The notes below the pieces were generated by a model that did not search any database, was not told where the DNA came from, and saw only the letters and a list, made by a program, of their open reading frames with translations. Source: Hymenobacter chitinivorans DSM 11115 (GTDB lineage Bacteria > Bacteroidota > Bacteroidia > Cytophagales > Hymenobacteraceae). From it: a DNA stretch of 64,000 nt. Both the position numbers and the translations under genes were made by a program. Shown here one piece after another: positions 9,219 through 17,209 of this stretch. Position 1 is the stretch's first letter, and each line of letters begins with the position of its first letter. The DNA is taken from contig NZ_PGFA01000001.1 of the NCBI RefSeq assembly GCF_002797555.1, positions 2,170,001-2,234,000 of the forward strand, in the 5' to 3' direction.

Positions 9219-9926
9219 CTAGGCCGGGGTATTGGGAGCAGCGGGCAGGTCCTGCCCTTCCCATTCGCGCAGAAACTGCTGCAGGAAGGTTTCCAGAAAC
9301 TGGTGGCGCTCCTGGGCCACCCGGCGGGCGGCGGGCGTGTGCAGCCGCTCGCGCAAGTGGAGCAGCTTCTCGTAAAAGTGATTCAGCGTGGGCGCCGTGT
9401 TCTTTTTATAACTCTCGAAAGAGTCGTGGCTGATGGGCGCCACGGCCGGGTCGTGCAGGGGGCGGCCCTTGTGGCCGCCGTAGGCAAAGGCCCGGGCCAC
9501 GCCGATGGCGCCGATGGCGTCGAGGCGGTCGGCATCCTGGACCACCTCCCCTTCCGGCGTGCTCATGGGCGTGGGTACGCCCAGGCCCTTGAAGGAAATC
9601 TCGCGGATAATGGTCTCCACGCGCTGAATGACGGCTTCCTCGACCTGCAACCCGCTGAGCCAGGCCCGGGCCGCGCGGGGGCCGGCCTCTTCGTCGCCGT
9701 CGTGGAATTTCCAGTCGGCCACGTCGTGCAGCAGGGCGCCCAGCTCCGTGACGAGCTGGTCGGCGGTGGGCACGGTGGCGGCCAGGGCCCGGCTGGTGTG
9801 CCACACCCGGCGGATGTGCTCCCAGTCGTGGCCCGAGCCTTCGCCCAGGAATTTGTCGCGCACGAAGTCGGCGGTATGAGCAATGATTTGTTCGGCCTGG
9901 GCGGCGCTAAGGACGGTAGTAGACAT
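9219..9926 (-). CDS. HD-domain phosphohydrolase
   Basis: 235 aa soluble protein of the YpgQ/YedJ type HD family (metal-dependent phosphohydrolases, some of which act on nucleotides). The metal ligands are visible in order: S-G-H-D-W-E-H-I near residue 31-38, L-L-H-D-V-A with the HD doublet at 67-68, and Q-D-A-D-R-L-D-A-I-G near 130-140. The middle contains the K-F-H-D-G-D-E-E insert common to this subgroup. Substrate cannot be told from sequence. Start at 9926 is the only ATG giving the conserved N-terminal helix. A cupin gene lies 9 bp upstream on the same strand, so they likely form an operon. Confidence 0.87.
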   Translation of the reverse strand: MSTTVLSAAQAEQIIAHTADFVRDKFLGEGSGHDWEHIRRVWHTSRALAATVPTADQLVTELGALLHDVADWKFHDGDEEAGPRAARAWLSGLQVEEAVIQRVETIIREISFKGLGVPTPMSTPEGEVVQDADRLDAIGAIGVARAFAYGGHKGRPLHDPAVAPISHDSFESYKKNTAPTLNHFYEKLLHLRERLHTPAARRVAQERHQFLETFLQQFLREWEGQDLPAAPNTPA

Positions 9927-9935
9927 TGAAAGCGC

Positions 9936-10292
9936 TTAAACTAAGATTCGGTCGCCGTGGCTGGGCGGCTGGGACGTGACGGTGAAGTGCAGTTCCTGGC
10001 CCGACTCGTTGCGCAGCTGGTGCACCACGAGCGGCGGGACGGCCAGGCCCTGCTGGGCCTGCAAACGGTGGGGTACGCCATTTATTTCCAAGGTAGCCTC
10101 CCCGGCCAGCACGAAAAAGAACTGGTAGGCCCGCTCGTGGTAGTGGCTTACTTCCCGGGCCCCGGCGGGCATGCGCTCCTGAATGATACTCAACGCGGCC
10201 GTTTTGACCAGGTGCCAGCCGTCGCAGCCCTCTCCCCAGCGGTAGTGCTCGGCAGTGGCAGTGCTGACGGGAAAAGCCGGGGGCTGATTCAT
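9936..10292 (-). CDS. Single-domain cupin protein
   Basis: 118 aa. A small beta-barrel cupin: motif 1 is seen as S-H-Y-H-E-R-A-Y-Q-F-F-F-V-L-A-G-E-A and motif 2 as V-P-P-L-V-V-H-Q-L-R-N. The histidines (H-Y-H-E, and the later His) are likely metal ligands. Such small cupins act as isomerases, dioxygenases or sugar-binding sensors, and this one gives no specific clue. It lies immediately upstream of the HD hydrolase gene. The gene is divergent from the RES-Xre antitoxin gene. Confidence 0.8.
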   Translation of the reverse strand: MNQPPAFPVSTATAEHYRWGEGCDGWHLVKTAALSIIQERMPAGAREVSHYHERAYQFFFVLAGEATLEINGVPHRLQAQQGLAVPPLVVHQLRNESGQELHFTVTSQPPSHGDRILV

Positions 10293-10407
10293 GCGCGACG
10301 GGTGGGTTTTGGCAGGAATGAAGGCGGCAAATTAGCAAGTTCAGCCCAGCTTGGCGGCCGGGCCGGCGGAGAAATTGAATTTTTGGGCCGCTTGGGAAGT
10401 TATTGCG

Positions 10408-10415
10408 TATATTGC
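10408..10415 (+). promoter_or_regulatory. Possible -7 element of the toxin-antitoxin operon
   Basis: TATATTGC resembles the Bacteroidota -7 consensus TAnnTTTG (one change) and lies 28 bp before the antitoxin ATG. A weak TTG lies about 15 bp further upstream. Position fits; sequence match is only moderate. Confidence 0.35.
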
Positions 10416-10443
10416 CGTCAAATGACGACTAAAGAATAAGCAA

Positions 10444-10896
10444 ATGACTGTCATGCGTAAAACTCCGGTGGCCACCATGGTTGATTTGATGGGTGGTGGC
10501 GCCGTCATCCCGCAGCTGGTACACAACGAGCTGGACCTACTGGCCGTGGCCCTGAAAGGCTTGTCGGTGCAGGCGCTGCGGGCGTTGCAGCAGCGGCTGG
10601 GCTTTTCCAATAAGGAAATCAGCGTGGTGCTGGGCGTCTCGGAAAGCACCCTGGCCCGACGCGAGCAGGCCAAGCGCGCCCTGACCCTGGACGAAGCTGA
10701 GAAAACCATTCAGCTCTCGGCCGTGCTGGCCAAGGGCCTCGACGTATTCGAGGACCAGGACGACTTTCACCACTGGCTGGACACGCCCAACCCGGCTCTG
10801 GGTCAGGTGCGGCCCAAGGAGCTGCTCTCCTCGGCCATCGGGCGGGAACAGGTGCGCGAAATCCTGGGCCGCATTGAGCACGGTATTTATTCGTAG
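10444..10896 (+). CDS. Xre/ParS-type antitoxin of a RES-Xre toxin-antitoxin pair
   Basis: 150 aa. The N-terminal part up to about residue 85 includes a helix-turn-helix (L-G-F-S-N-K-E-I-S-V-V-L-G-V-S-E-S-T-L-A-R-R-E). The C-terminal 60 residues match the DUF2384 (MbcA/ParS) toxin-binding domain (W-L-D-T-P-N-P-A-L-G, then P-K-E-L-L-S-S-A-I-G-R-E-Q-V-R-E-I-L-G-R-I-E-H-G). In this family the C-terminus plugs the RES active site and the HTH represses the operon. The order antitoxin then toxin is the usual one. Unusually, 111 bp with a perfect 21-bp inverted repeat separate it from the toxin gene. Confidence 0.9.
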   Translation: MTVMRKTPVATMVDLMGGGAVIPQLVHNELDLLAVALKGLSVQALRALQQRLGFSNKEISVVLGVSESTLARREQAKRALTLDEAEKTIQLSAVLAKGLDVFEDQDDFHHWLDTPNPALGQVRPKELLSSAIGREQVREILGRIEHGIYS

Positions 10897-10970
10897 TTGC
10901 TGATTGCTGATTGTTAACGTTGTTTCATCGAACAATTAACAATCAGCAATCAGCAATCAGCAATCAGCAC
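10897..10970. repeat. Heptamer-word inverted repeat between antitoxin and toxin genes
   Basis: The left arm 10897-10917 starts directly after the antitoxin stop codon and is the perfect 21-bp reverse complement of 10936-10956; the 18-nt loop has a further TTGTT/AACAA stem. The right side continues as tandem copies of the heptamer AATCAGC (four copies in 10941-10968). No T run follows. As RNA it would make a long stem between the two cistrons. Confidence 0.9.
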
Positions 10971-11007
10971 CTACGAACAACTATCAACTATCAACGACAC
11001 CTCCCGC

Positions 11008-11475
11008 ATGCGCCTGTACCGGCTGGGCAAGTTTCCCTATATTCAAGATACCACCGGCCAGGGCGGCCTGTATTACTCGGGGCGCTGGCACGAAAAGGGC
11101 GTCCAGATTCTGTATACCTCCGAGCATTTGTCGTTAGCCAAGCTGGAAGTGCTGGCCAATTCGCCCTCGTTGCCGCGCAACTACTTTGCCCTGACCCTGG
11201 AAATTCCTGACGACACGCCGTTCCAGAAAGTAGCCGTGGACGAGCTGCCGGCCAACTGGCAGGAAATGCCCTACCCGCTGGAGCTGGCCCAGCTGGCCCG
11301 CACCTGGCTGGAGGAAGGCAAGTTCTGGATCCTGCGGGTGCCCTCGGCCCACGCGCCCACGGAGTGGAACTACCTGCTCAACCCCCTGCACCCCGACCAT
11401 CGGCAGCTGCGCGTCGTGTCAGTGGAGCCCCACCCCTTCGACGCCCGCCTCAAGTCGGAGCCCGGCGGCAACTAG
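11008..11475 (+). CDS. RES-domain toxin
   Basis: 155 aa RES-domain protein. Members of this family degrade or transfer from NAD+ (MbcT-type phosphorylase, ParT-type ADP-ribosylation of Prs), so free activity would drain NAD+ and stop growth. The name-giving residues can be placed: Arg in Y-S-G-R-W-H-E-K-G (R26), Glu in S-L-A-K-L-E (E47) and Ser in R-V-P-S-A-H-A-P (S113), followed by N-Y-L-L-N-P-L-H-P-D-H. Length is typical. The cognate antitoxin is the upstream gene. The convergent kptA ends 6 bp away. Which NAD-consuming reaction this toxin performs cannot be told. Confidence 0.9.
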   Translation: MRLYRLGKFPYIQDTTGQGGLYYSGRWHEKGVQILYTSEHLSLAKLEVLANSPSLPRNYFALTLEIPDDTPFQKVAVDELPANWQEMPYPLELAQLARTWLEEGKFWILRVPSAHAPTEWNYLLNPLHPDHRQLRVVSVEPHPFDARLKSEPGGN

Positions 11476-11481
11476 GCCGGC

Positions 11482-12027
11482 TTACAGCTCCCGCAGGTAC
11501 TGGGGCGGCACATGGTCGGTGAGCCAGACCCCGTTGCCGGACTCGTAGAACACGAAGCCGGCCTGCTGCATGGCCCCGGCCTCAATAGCCAGAATCAGGG
11601 GCTGCCCCCGGCGCTGGCCCACGCGGCGGGCCGTGGCCTCGTCGGGCGAGAGGTGCACGTGGTGGCGCTGCCGTTTTTGCAGCCCTTCTTGGCGAATGGC
11701 GGGCAGCGCGGCGGGCACCGTACCGTGAAAGAGCACCGCGGGCGGCGTGGCCGGCAGCAGCTGCAGGTCGACTTCGACGCTGTGGCCCTGCTGGGCCCGG
11801 ATGCGGGTACCGGACTCGTCGAAGGCAAAGCGCTGCTTGTCGTTGCTGGTTACCACTTCCTCCAGCTGGGCGCGGGTAATAGGCTGGCCGTGGCGGGCGC
11901 AGCCGGCCAGCAGCTCGGCCACGCTCACCCAGCCGCCCTCGGCCAGGGTGAGGCCCAGGGCCTGGGGCTGGTGGCGCAGGTGCAGGCTCAAGAATTTGCT
12001 GAGGCGGGTAAGCTGGGCTTTGTCCAT
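11482..12027 (-). CDS. kptA: RNA 2'-phosphotransferase Tpt1/KptA
   Basis: 181 aa. Removes an internal RNA 2'-phosphate by transferring it to NAD+, giving ADP-ribose 1'',2''-cyclic phosphate. The N-terminal winged-helix part shows L-S-K-F-L-S-L-H-L-R-H-Q-P and the E-G-G-W-V turn. The C-terminal ADP-ribosyltransferase-like part shows L-F-H-G-T-V, E-G-L-Q-K-R-Q-R-H-H-V-H-L-S and F-Y-E-S-G-N-G-V-W-L-T, matching the Arg-His-Arg catalytic set. The ATG at 12027 is chosen over an in-frame start 26 codons earlier because the M-D-K-A-Q-L-T-R-L-S-K-F start is where family members begin. The bacterial substrate is unknown. Confidence 0.9.
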   Translation of the reverse strand: MDKAQLTRLSKFLSLHLRHQPQALGLTLAEGGWVSVAELLAGCARHGQPITRAQLEEVVTSNDKQRFAFDESGTRIRAQQGHSVEVDLQLLPATPPAVLFHGTVPAALPAIRQEGLQKRQRHHVHLSPDEATARRVGQRRGQPLILAIEAGAMQQAGFVFYESGNGVWLTDHVPPQYLREL

Positions 12028-12277
12028 AACCAAAGGTAGTAACCGAGCCCTAACGCCGGGGCTTGGGGCGGAAACCGGCTGGTACGGCCCCCCTAGGAAG
12101 CTCACTTCTTCTAGGGACGCGGCGGTGGTAAAGTCAAGTATTTTTCTAACTTCGGAATCCGAACCCTCGCAAAAGCGTTATTTAACGCGGCCGGCCCGGT
12201 TTTGTACGTAGTTGGTTTTTCCGCGGCGCCCGGCCGTTTTTTCCATCGAACCCTGCCCGGTTCCTACTCTTTGTCTT

Positions 12278-12550
12278 ATGTCGCACGAAGTTGCTAACCT
12301 GACCCTGGCCGAAGCTACCACCCACGCCCCGTTCGTGGACTACGCCCGCTGCATCGACGCCGGCAACCGGCCCTTCAACCACGTGGGCGACTGGCCCGAG
12401 GAAGGCCAGCTCTACCCCGTGCGCGTGGTGGAGTCGCACCTGGAAGGCATGCCTCTGGTGCACGTGCTCGGCTTTCAGGCCGAAGCCCCCTACTACAACG
12501 CCTATGCCCCGCACCGCTTCGAGCTGCTGCACACCGTGTGGCTGAACTAG
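12278..12550 (+). CDS. Small conserved-looking protein of unknown function
   Basis: 90 aa, soluble and without signal peptide. Not recognised. The middle part, F-N-H-V-G-D-W-P-E-E-G-Q-L-Y-P-V-R-V-V, looks like a small beta-rich fold with a G-x-x-Y-x-V-x strand pattern, ending in H-R-F-E-L-L-H-T-V-W-L-N. The ATG at 12278 was chosen because upstream codons cover a low-quality frame; a TACTCTTTG word that may be part of the promoter lies just before it. A strong terminator follows, so it is a single-gene unit. Confidence 0.65.
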   Translation: MSHEVANLTLAEATTHAPFVDYARCIDAGNRPFNHVGDWPEEGQLYPVRVVESHLEGMPLVHVLGFQAEAPYYNAYAPHRFELLHTVWLN

Positions 12551-12605
12551 CCAGCCGCGGCCATTTTCGGGCTTATTTCAAACCTTTTTTCATCCAGCAG
12601 CTTAC

Positions 12606-12639
12606 AAAGGGCGCCTCCGGACCGGACGCGCCCTTTTTT
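12606..12639 (+). terminator. Rho-independent terminator
   Basis: AAAGGGCGC (12606-12614) pairs with GCGCCCTTT (12628-12636), with inner TCCGG/CCGGA pairing, and runs into TTTTTT. It ends the 12278-12550 gene. Confidence 0.85.
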
Positions 12640-12749
12640 GTTGCCTTCCAGGCAGGGGATTGGTAAAAGCAGTGGCCCCAGCGGGCTGCGCAGCACCTGT
12701 TTACCGGCTCAGCGCAGGCTTTACGGCCCGGTGGGCAACCGTTGGCTAC

Positions 12750-12757
12750 TACCTTTG
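12750..12757 (+). promoter_or_regulatory. Bacteroidota -7 promoter element of the porin gene
   Basis: TACCTTTG is an exact match to TAnnTTTG and lies 29 bp before the ATG at 12787. Confidence 0.55.
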
Positions 12758-12786
12758 CTCCTCTTTTATTCACTCAACCAGTACGC

Positions 12787-14136
12787 ATGAATCCATTACG
12801 GTGGCGCAGCGGGCTGCTGCTGCCAGCCTTCCTGCTGGCCGGCGCCCTGCACACGCAGGCCCAATCCTTCAAGGATGGCAAATTGACGCTTAACCCCGAC
12901 GGCAGCCGCTACATCAAGTTTACGCTGCTCAACCAGGTCTGGATCCGCTACAACCAAAGCAACCCCGGCACCCAGGTCAACGGCTTCAACAAGCCCGAAA
13001 CCTACGATATCGGCATCCGGCGCTTCCGCATGCAGTTTATGGGCCAGCTCACCGACCGGGTCTTTATCTACTCCCAGATTGGTATCAACAACTTCAGCTA
13101 CCTCTCCGACCGCAAAGCCCTGTTTTTCCTACACGACGCGGTGGGCGAGTACGCCGTGGTCAAGGACAAGCTTTCTTTGGGTACCGGTTTGGGGGCCTGG
13201 AACGGGTTGTCGCGCTTCACGGCCTCGGCCACGGGCAGCATCATGGGCATTGATTTGCCGCTGGTAGCCGAAACCACCAACGACGTCAACGACCAGTTCG
13301 GCCGCAAGCTCAGCCTCTACGCCAAGGGCAAGCTCGGCAAGCTCGACTACCGCGTGGCCCTCTCCGACCCGCTGGACATCACCAAGGGCTCGGCCGGCGC
13401 GGCCCCGCTCACGCGCAACGCCAACTTCTCCCGCCGGCCCGGTCAGCCCCAGTACCAGGCCTACCTGATGTGGCAGTTCAAAGACCAGGAAAGCAACCTG
13501 ACGGCCTACAACACGGGCACGTATTTGGGCAAAAAGAGCGTGTTCAACGTAGGGGCCGGCGCCATCGTACAGCCCAAGGCCATGTGGTATTTGGCCGACA
13601 ACGGCCGCGACACGCTCACCCAGGCCATGAAGCAGGTGGCCGTGGACGTGTACTACGACGCCCCGCTGGATACGGCCAAGGGCGCACCCAGCGTGCACTT
13701 CTACGCCGTGGGCATGCACCTGGACTACGGCCCGGGCTATCTGCGCACCAACGGCCCGATGAACCCGGCTACCAACACCCGGCCCGGCACGAGCACCAAT
13801 CCCAACAACGCGTTGCTGGGCGAATTCGGCAACCAGTTTCCGCAGTACGGCACCGGTAACGTGCTCTACACCCAGCTGGGCTACAAGCTGCGCGACAACC
13901 TGGTGGGCGAAACCACCTTCATGCCCTACGTGAGCTACCAGTACTCGCACTACAAGCGCCTGGCCGACGATATCCACTACTACGACGCGGGCGTGAACTG
14001 GCTGCTGGCCGGCCACACTTCCAAGCTCACGCTGAGCTACCAGAACCGCCCCTTCTACCTCACCAACAGCAGCGGACAAAACGTGGTGGACCGCCGCCGC
14101 AGCGCCGTAGTAGCCCAGTATCAGGTGTCGTTTTAG
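12787..14136 (+). CDS. Outer membrane porin (phosphate-selective porin-like)
   Basis: 449 aa with a signal peptide (residues 1-27, cut after T-Q-A-Q). The mature protein is made of alternating strands rich in aromatic residues and ends in an outer membrane sorting signal (A-Q-Y-Q-V-S-F, terminal Phe). The sequence K-F-T-L-L-N-Q-V-W-I-R-Y-N-Q near the start and R-R-F-R-M-Q-F-M-G-Q-L-T-D-R-V-F resemble the OprO/OprP-like porin family. The specificity is not known. ATG at 12787 gives the signal peptide directly; an earlier in-frame start would add 15 residues and overlap the promoter word. A bidirectional terminator follows. Confidence 0.8.
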   Translation: MNPLRWRSGLLLPAFLLAGALHTQAQSFKDGKLTLNPDGSRYIKFTLLNQVWIRYNQSNPGTQVNGFNKPETYDIGIRRFRMQFMGQLTDRVFIYSQIGINNFSYLSDRKALFFLHDAVGEYAVVKDKLSLGTGLGAWNGLSRFTASATGSIMGIDLPLVAETTNDVNDQFGRKLSLYAKGKLGKLDYRVALSDPLDITKGSAGAAPLTRNANFSRRPGQPQYQAYLMWQFKDQESNLTAYNTGTYLGKKSVFNVGAGAIVQPKAMWYLADNGRDTLTQAMKQVAVDVYYDAPLDTAKGAPSVHFYAVGMHLDYGPGYLRTNGPMNPATNTRPGTSTNPNNALLGEFGNQFPQYGTGNVLYTQLGYKLRDNLVGETTFMPYVSYQYSHYKRLADDIHYYDAGVNWLLAGHTSKLTLSYQNRPFYLTNSSGQNVVDRRRSAVVAQYQVSF

Positions 14137-14137
14137 G

Positions 14138-14252
14138 CTGATTGCTGATTGCTAGTTGTTGATTGTTGTTAGTTGATTGTCAAAAAGCCCCGTAGCGTAC
14201 AGTTACGGGGCTTTTTTTTAACAATCAACTGACAACAATCAACTAACAACTA
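14138..14252. repeat. Heptamer-word inverted repeat enclosing a terminator
   Basis: The left side (14138-14180) reads as consecutive 7-bp words (TGATTGC, TGATTGC, TAGTTGT, TGATTGT, TGTTAGT, TGATTGT). The right side (14220-14252) reads AACAATC, AACTGAC, AACAATC, AACTAAC. The two sides are imperfect reverse complements around the terminator. It fills the gap between convergent porin and kinase genes. Confidence 0.8.
14182..14218. terminator. Bidirectional terminator between porin and kinase genes
   Basis: AAAAAGCCCCGTA (14182-14194) pairs perfectly with 14204-14216 (9-nt loop), with A and T runs on both sides, serving the convergent genes. Confidence 0.85.
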
Positions 14253-16019
14253 CTACCCCATCACCGGCAGGGTGAAGTGAAATACGCTGCCGCAGCCGGG
14301 CTGGCTTTCCACCCACAGCTCGCCGCCCTGGGAGGTGATGAACTCCCGGCTGATGCTCAACCCCAGGCCCGAGCCGCCCTTGACGCCGGCCTTATTGGGA
14401 ATGTGGGCGAAACGCTGGAAAATCCGGTCGTGGTACTCGGCCGGGATGCCGGGGCCGCAGTCCCGTACGCTCACCTGCACCAGCTCGCCGCGCTGCTCGG
14501 CGCTGATGTGGATTTGCTCACCCGGCGGGGAGTAGCGGATGGCGTTGGCCATGAGGTTGATGACGACCCAGGTGGTTTTTTCCAGGTCGGCGCGCACGGC
14601 GGGCAGGTCCTCGGGCAGGGCATAACGGAGCTCGAGCTGCTTGTCTTCGAGCTGGGCCATGATGGTGTCGTCGGCGTAGTCCATGACCAGGGCCAGGGCC
14701 ACGGGCTCGGGGTTGAGCTTGATGCCCACGCCCGCGTCGAGGCGGCTCACGTCGATGAGCTCCCCCACCATGCGCAGCAGGCGCTGGGTTTCGAGGCGGA
14801 TGCCGCCGGCAATGCGCTGGCGCTCGGCCGTGTCGGTGCGCTCATCCTGGAGCAGCTTCAGGCTGAGGTTGATGCTGGCCAGCGGGGTTTTGAGCTCGTG
14901 CGAGACGGTGGCCAGGAAGTTGGACTTGACCTGATCCAGCTTCTTAAAATCGGTGATGTTGCGCAGGGACAGAATGTGACCCACAAACTCAGTCTGGGCC
15001 GTCAGCTCGTTGTAGGACAGAATTGGCTGCACCGCCAGCCGGTAGTACGCTTCCTGGCCGTGGCGCATGACGGTGTACTCGGGGGGCTGGGCCGGTTCGT
15101 GCGGAGCGGCCTGGGCCTCGGCAGTGAGTAGGGTTTGCAGAAACTCGTTGTGGCGGGCCACGTCGGCGGCCAGCTGGCCGATAAGGGCCTCGGCGGGCTG
15201 GCCCAGCAACTCACTGGCCACGGGGTTGACCAGAATAATGCGGCGGTTCTGGTCGATAAGCAGCAGGCCTTCGTCGAGGCCCTGCACGATGCTTTCCATG
15301 CGGTTGCGCTGCATCAGCAGCTCGGCCCGGCTGGCCGTGCGCAGGTCCTGCATCTGGCCCAGCACCCGGTTAAAGGCCTGAGCCACGTTGCCGACTTCGT
15401 CGTGCCGCTCGATGGGCAGGGCTACTCCCGTGGCCGGATCGGTGGCCAGCTCGATGTCGGCGCTGAGGCGGCGCAACGGGCGCACCACGATGCGGGGCAG
15501 GCGCAGCACCAGGCTGGCCCCGAGCACCGTGCTAAGCACCAGAATCACGAGCAGGGTGGTTTTGGCGGCCCGCACGGTGCGGGCGGCTTCCTCGCCCTGC
15601 CGGCCCGAGGCGGCCAGGTTCATCGTCAGCAGGCGGTTGGTTTGGGCCTGGAGCTGGAGCAGCTCGGCCTGGCGCTGCGCCAGCGGGGCCTGGTTATCGA
15701 GCAGGCGCTGGTAGTCGGCCAGGTTCTGGGTCAGGCTGTCGACCAGCTCAGCCTCGCCGGGCTCGGTGATGTTGGCGCCTTCCCGGGTCAGGGCCCGGCG
15801 AAACTCCTGGAGGGCCGTGGGGCGGGAAGGCTGCTGGGTCAGGCCGCTCAGGGCCCAGAGCATCTGCCGGCCCAGCTCCACCGAGTGCAGGTTGGCCCGC
15901 TGCACGTGCTGGGCCCGGCGGTCCAGGCCGTGGAGCACGCTGTAGCTGTACACGCCCACCAGCAGTAGCAAGAGCAGCATGGTGAGCACGCTCAGCCGGA
16001 TTCGGTTTTTCAAGGTCAT
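14253..16019 (-). CDS. Membrane sensor histidine kinase (HAMP-PAS-HisKA-HATPase)
   Basis: 588 aa inner-membrane kinase. TM1 about residues 8-29 and TM2 about 153-173 enclose a helical periplasmic input region; HAMP follows at 174-228, PAS at about 240-350 (I-V-Q-G-L-D-E-G-L-L-L-I-D), then HisKA with the phospho-accepting His374 in T-V-S-H-E-L-K-T-P-L. ATP-binding motifs: N-L-M-A-N-A-I-R-Y-S (N box), D-C-G-P-G-I-P (G1), F-Q-R-F-A-H (F) and G-G-S-G-L-G-L-S-I (G2). It is closely similar to the kinase at 27196-28977 in the kdp locus. Here it is the last gene after an NtrC-type regulator (17210) and a porin (16032), only 12 bp after the latter, so it very likely phosphorylates that regulator. Confidence 0.93.
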   Translation of the reverse strand: MTLKNRIRLSVLTMLLLLLLVGVYSYSVLHGLDRRAQHVQRANLHSVELGRQMLWALSGLTQQPSRPTALQEFRRALTREGANITEPGEAELVDSLTQNLADYQRLLDNQAPLAQRQAELLQLQAQTNRLLTMNLAASGRQGEEAARTVRAAKTTLLVILVLSTVLGASLVLRLPRIVVRPLRRLSADIELATDPATGVALPIERHDEVGNVAQAFNRVLGQMQDLRTASRAELLMQRNRMESIVQGLDEGLLLIDQNRRIILVNPVASELLGQPAEALIGQLAADVARHNEFLQTLLTAEAQAAPHEPAQPPEYTVMRHGQEAYYRLAVQPILSYNELTAQTEFVGHILSLRNITDFKKLDQVKSNFLATVSHELKTPLASINLSLKLLQDERTDTAERQRIAGGIRLETQRLLRMVGELIDVSRLDAGVGIKLNPEPVALALVMDYADDTIMAQLEDKQLELRYALPEDLPAVRADLEKTTWVVINLMANAIRYSPPGEQIHISAEQRGELVQVSVRDCGPGIPAEYHDRIFQRFAHIPNKAGVKGGSGLGLSISREFITSQGGELWVESQPGCGSVFHFTLPVMG

Positions 16020-16031
16020 AGCGGGTGAGCG

Positions 16032-17138
16032 TTAAAAGCTCAGGGCAATACTGGTCGTCACGTTGCCGTAGGTTTTGGCCGGCAAATTATCGGAATCAGG
16101 AAACAAACCCGTGTTGCTGCGCAGCACCCGCCCTTCCACCCGGGCCGTGAGGTGGCGACTGGGCGCGTAGTCCAGGTTGAGCGAAGCGCCCTGCAGCTCG
16201 GTGTTGGGGTCGGTGCCGGCCGGCCGGCCGGCGCTAATCTGCACGCCGTGCTCGGCCGAGTAGTACTCGGCCCGCCCCGCTACGGCCCACTGCGGCGTGG
16301 CCTGGTAGCGCACGAAGGCCGAGGCGGCGTGCCACACGTCCTGGTTGCTGCGGTTTTCACCCTGCTGGGTGCCGATGTCGAGCACTCCGGCCACGGAAAG
16401 CTTGTCGGTAGCAGTGTAGGTCAGGTAAAAATCGTGGAAGAAGCGGCGACGCCGGGAGTTGCCCGGGGTCTGGTCGTTGCCGTAGTAGGTGCTGGAGTTG
16501 AGCAGCCATTTGGCCGTGGGCTTCCACTGCAGCTGGGTGCCCAGGCTCTTGGCCCGGTTTACGTCCCGAATCTGCTGCCAGCCGTTGAGCACCAGGAACG
16601 TGGCCGTAAGCGTGGGCGACACCTCGTAGGTAAAGCGGGCCCCGGCTTCGTAATAAGGCGAGTTTTCGGCCATTAAGGAGCGGGTCAGCGTCCAGTTGTC
16701 CTTGCTCAGGGCCGACTCAAACCCGATGTGGGAAGTGAAAATGCCCACGTCGAGCCAGCTTTTGGCCGTGGGCCGGAAGCCGGCGTAGGCCTCGTAGATG
16801 TTGCGCAAGACCGTCGGCTCGTTGGCGTAATTGGCCTCCACGTAAGTGCCGGTATGCAGGGCCAGGGCCCCGCGCACCCGGGCTTCTTCGTAGCGCACTC
16901 CCAGCACGGCATTGTTGAGGGCAAACTCATTGGCCCGGTTGTGCGCGTACAGAAAGCCGGGCCGCTGCGGAGCCTTGCCGGTAAAGTCGTAGCCGTAGTA
17001 GGCGTCGGCAAAGCCGTAGACGGTCAGCCCCGCCGGTAAGACCGTAGCCGGCGCGGCCGAGTCGGGCAAAGCGGGCTGCTGGGCACTGGCGGAACCGGTT
17101 AGCAACAAAGCGGCAACGAAAACAAGGGCGAATTTCAT
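16032..17138 (-). CDS. Outer membrane beta-barrel porin (paralogue of the kdp-locus porin)
   Basis: 368 aa with signal peptide M-K-F-A-L-V-F-V-A-A-L-L-L-T-G-S-A-S-A. The mature chain begins with Y-G-F-A-D-A-Y-Y-G-Y-D-F and is a beta-barrel of the BBP2/OmpL-like porin type, ending V-T-T-S-I-A-L-S-F with a terminal Phe. It shares long stretches with the protein at 30465-31577, e.g. S-K-D-N-W-T-L-T-R-S-L-M-A-E-N-S-P-Y-Y-E and R-R-R-R-F-F-H-D-F-Y-L-T-Y. ATG at 17138 is chosen because the frame upstream lacks a signal peptide and overlaps the regulator gene. It lies between the regulator and kinase genes on the same strand. The solute is unknown; ions are plausible from the kdp link. Confidence 0.85.
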   Translation of the reverse strand: MKFALVFVAALLLTGSASAQQPALPDSAAPATVLPAGLTVYGFADAYYGYDFTGKAPQRPGFLYAHNRANEFALNNAVLGVRYEEARVRGALALHTGTYVEANYANEPTVLRNIYEAYAGFRPTAKSWLDVGIFTSHIGFESALSKDNWTLTRSLMAENSPYYEAGARFTYEVSPTLTATFLVLNGWQQIRDVNRAKSLGTQLQWKPTAKWLLNSSTYYGNDQTPGNSRRRRFFHDFYLTYTATDKLSVAGVLDIGTQQGENRSNQDVWHAASAFVRYQATPQWAVAGRAEYYSAEHGVQISAGRPAGTDPNTELQGASLNLDYAPSRHLTARVEGRVLRSNTGLFPDSDNLPAKTYGNVTTSIALSF

Positions 17139-17209
17139 GGGTGTAGGGTGCCGGCTGCGCCGCGCGAAAGGCTGCGGGCAGGGCGTTGAGAAGGTAGAGA
17201 AAAAGGAAA

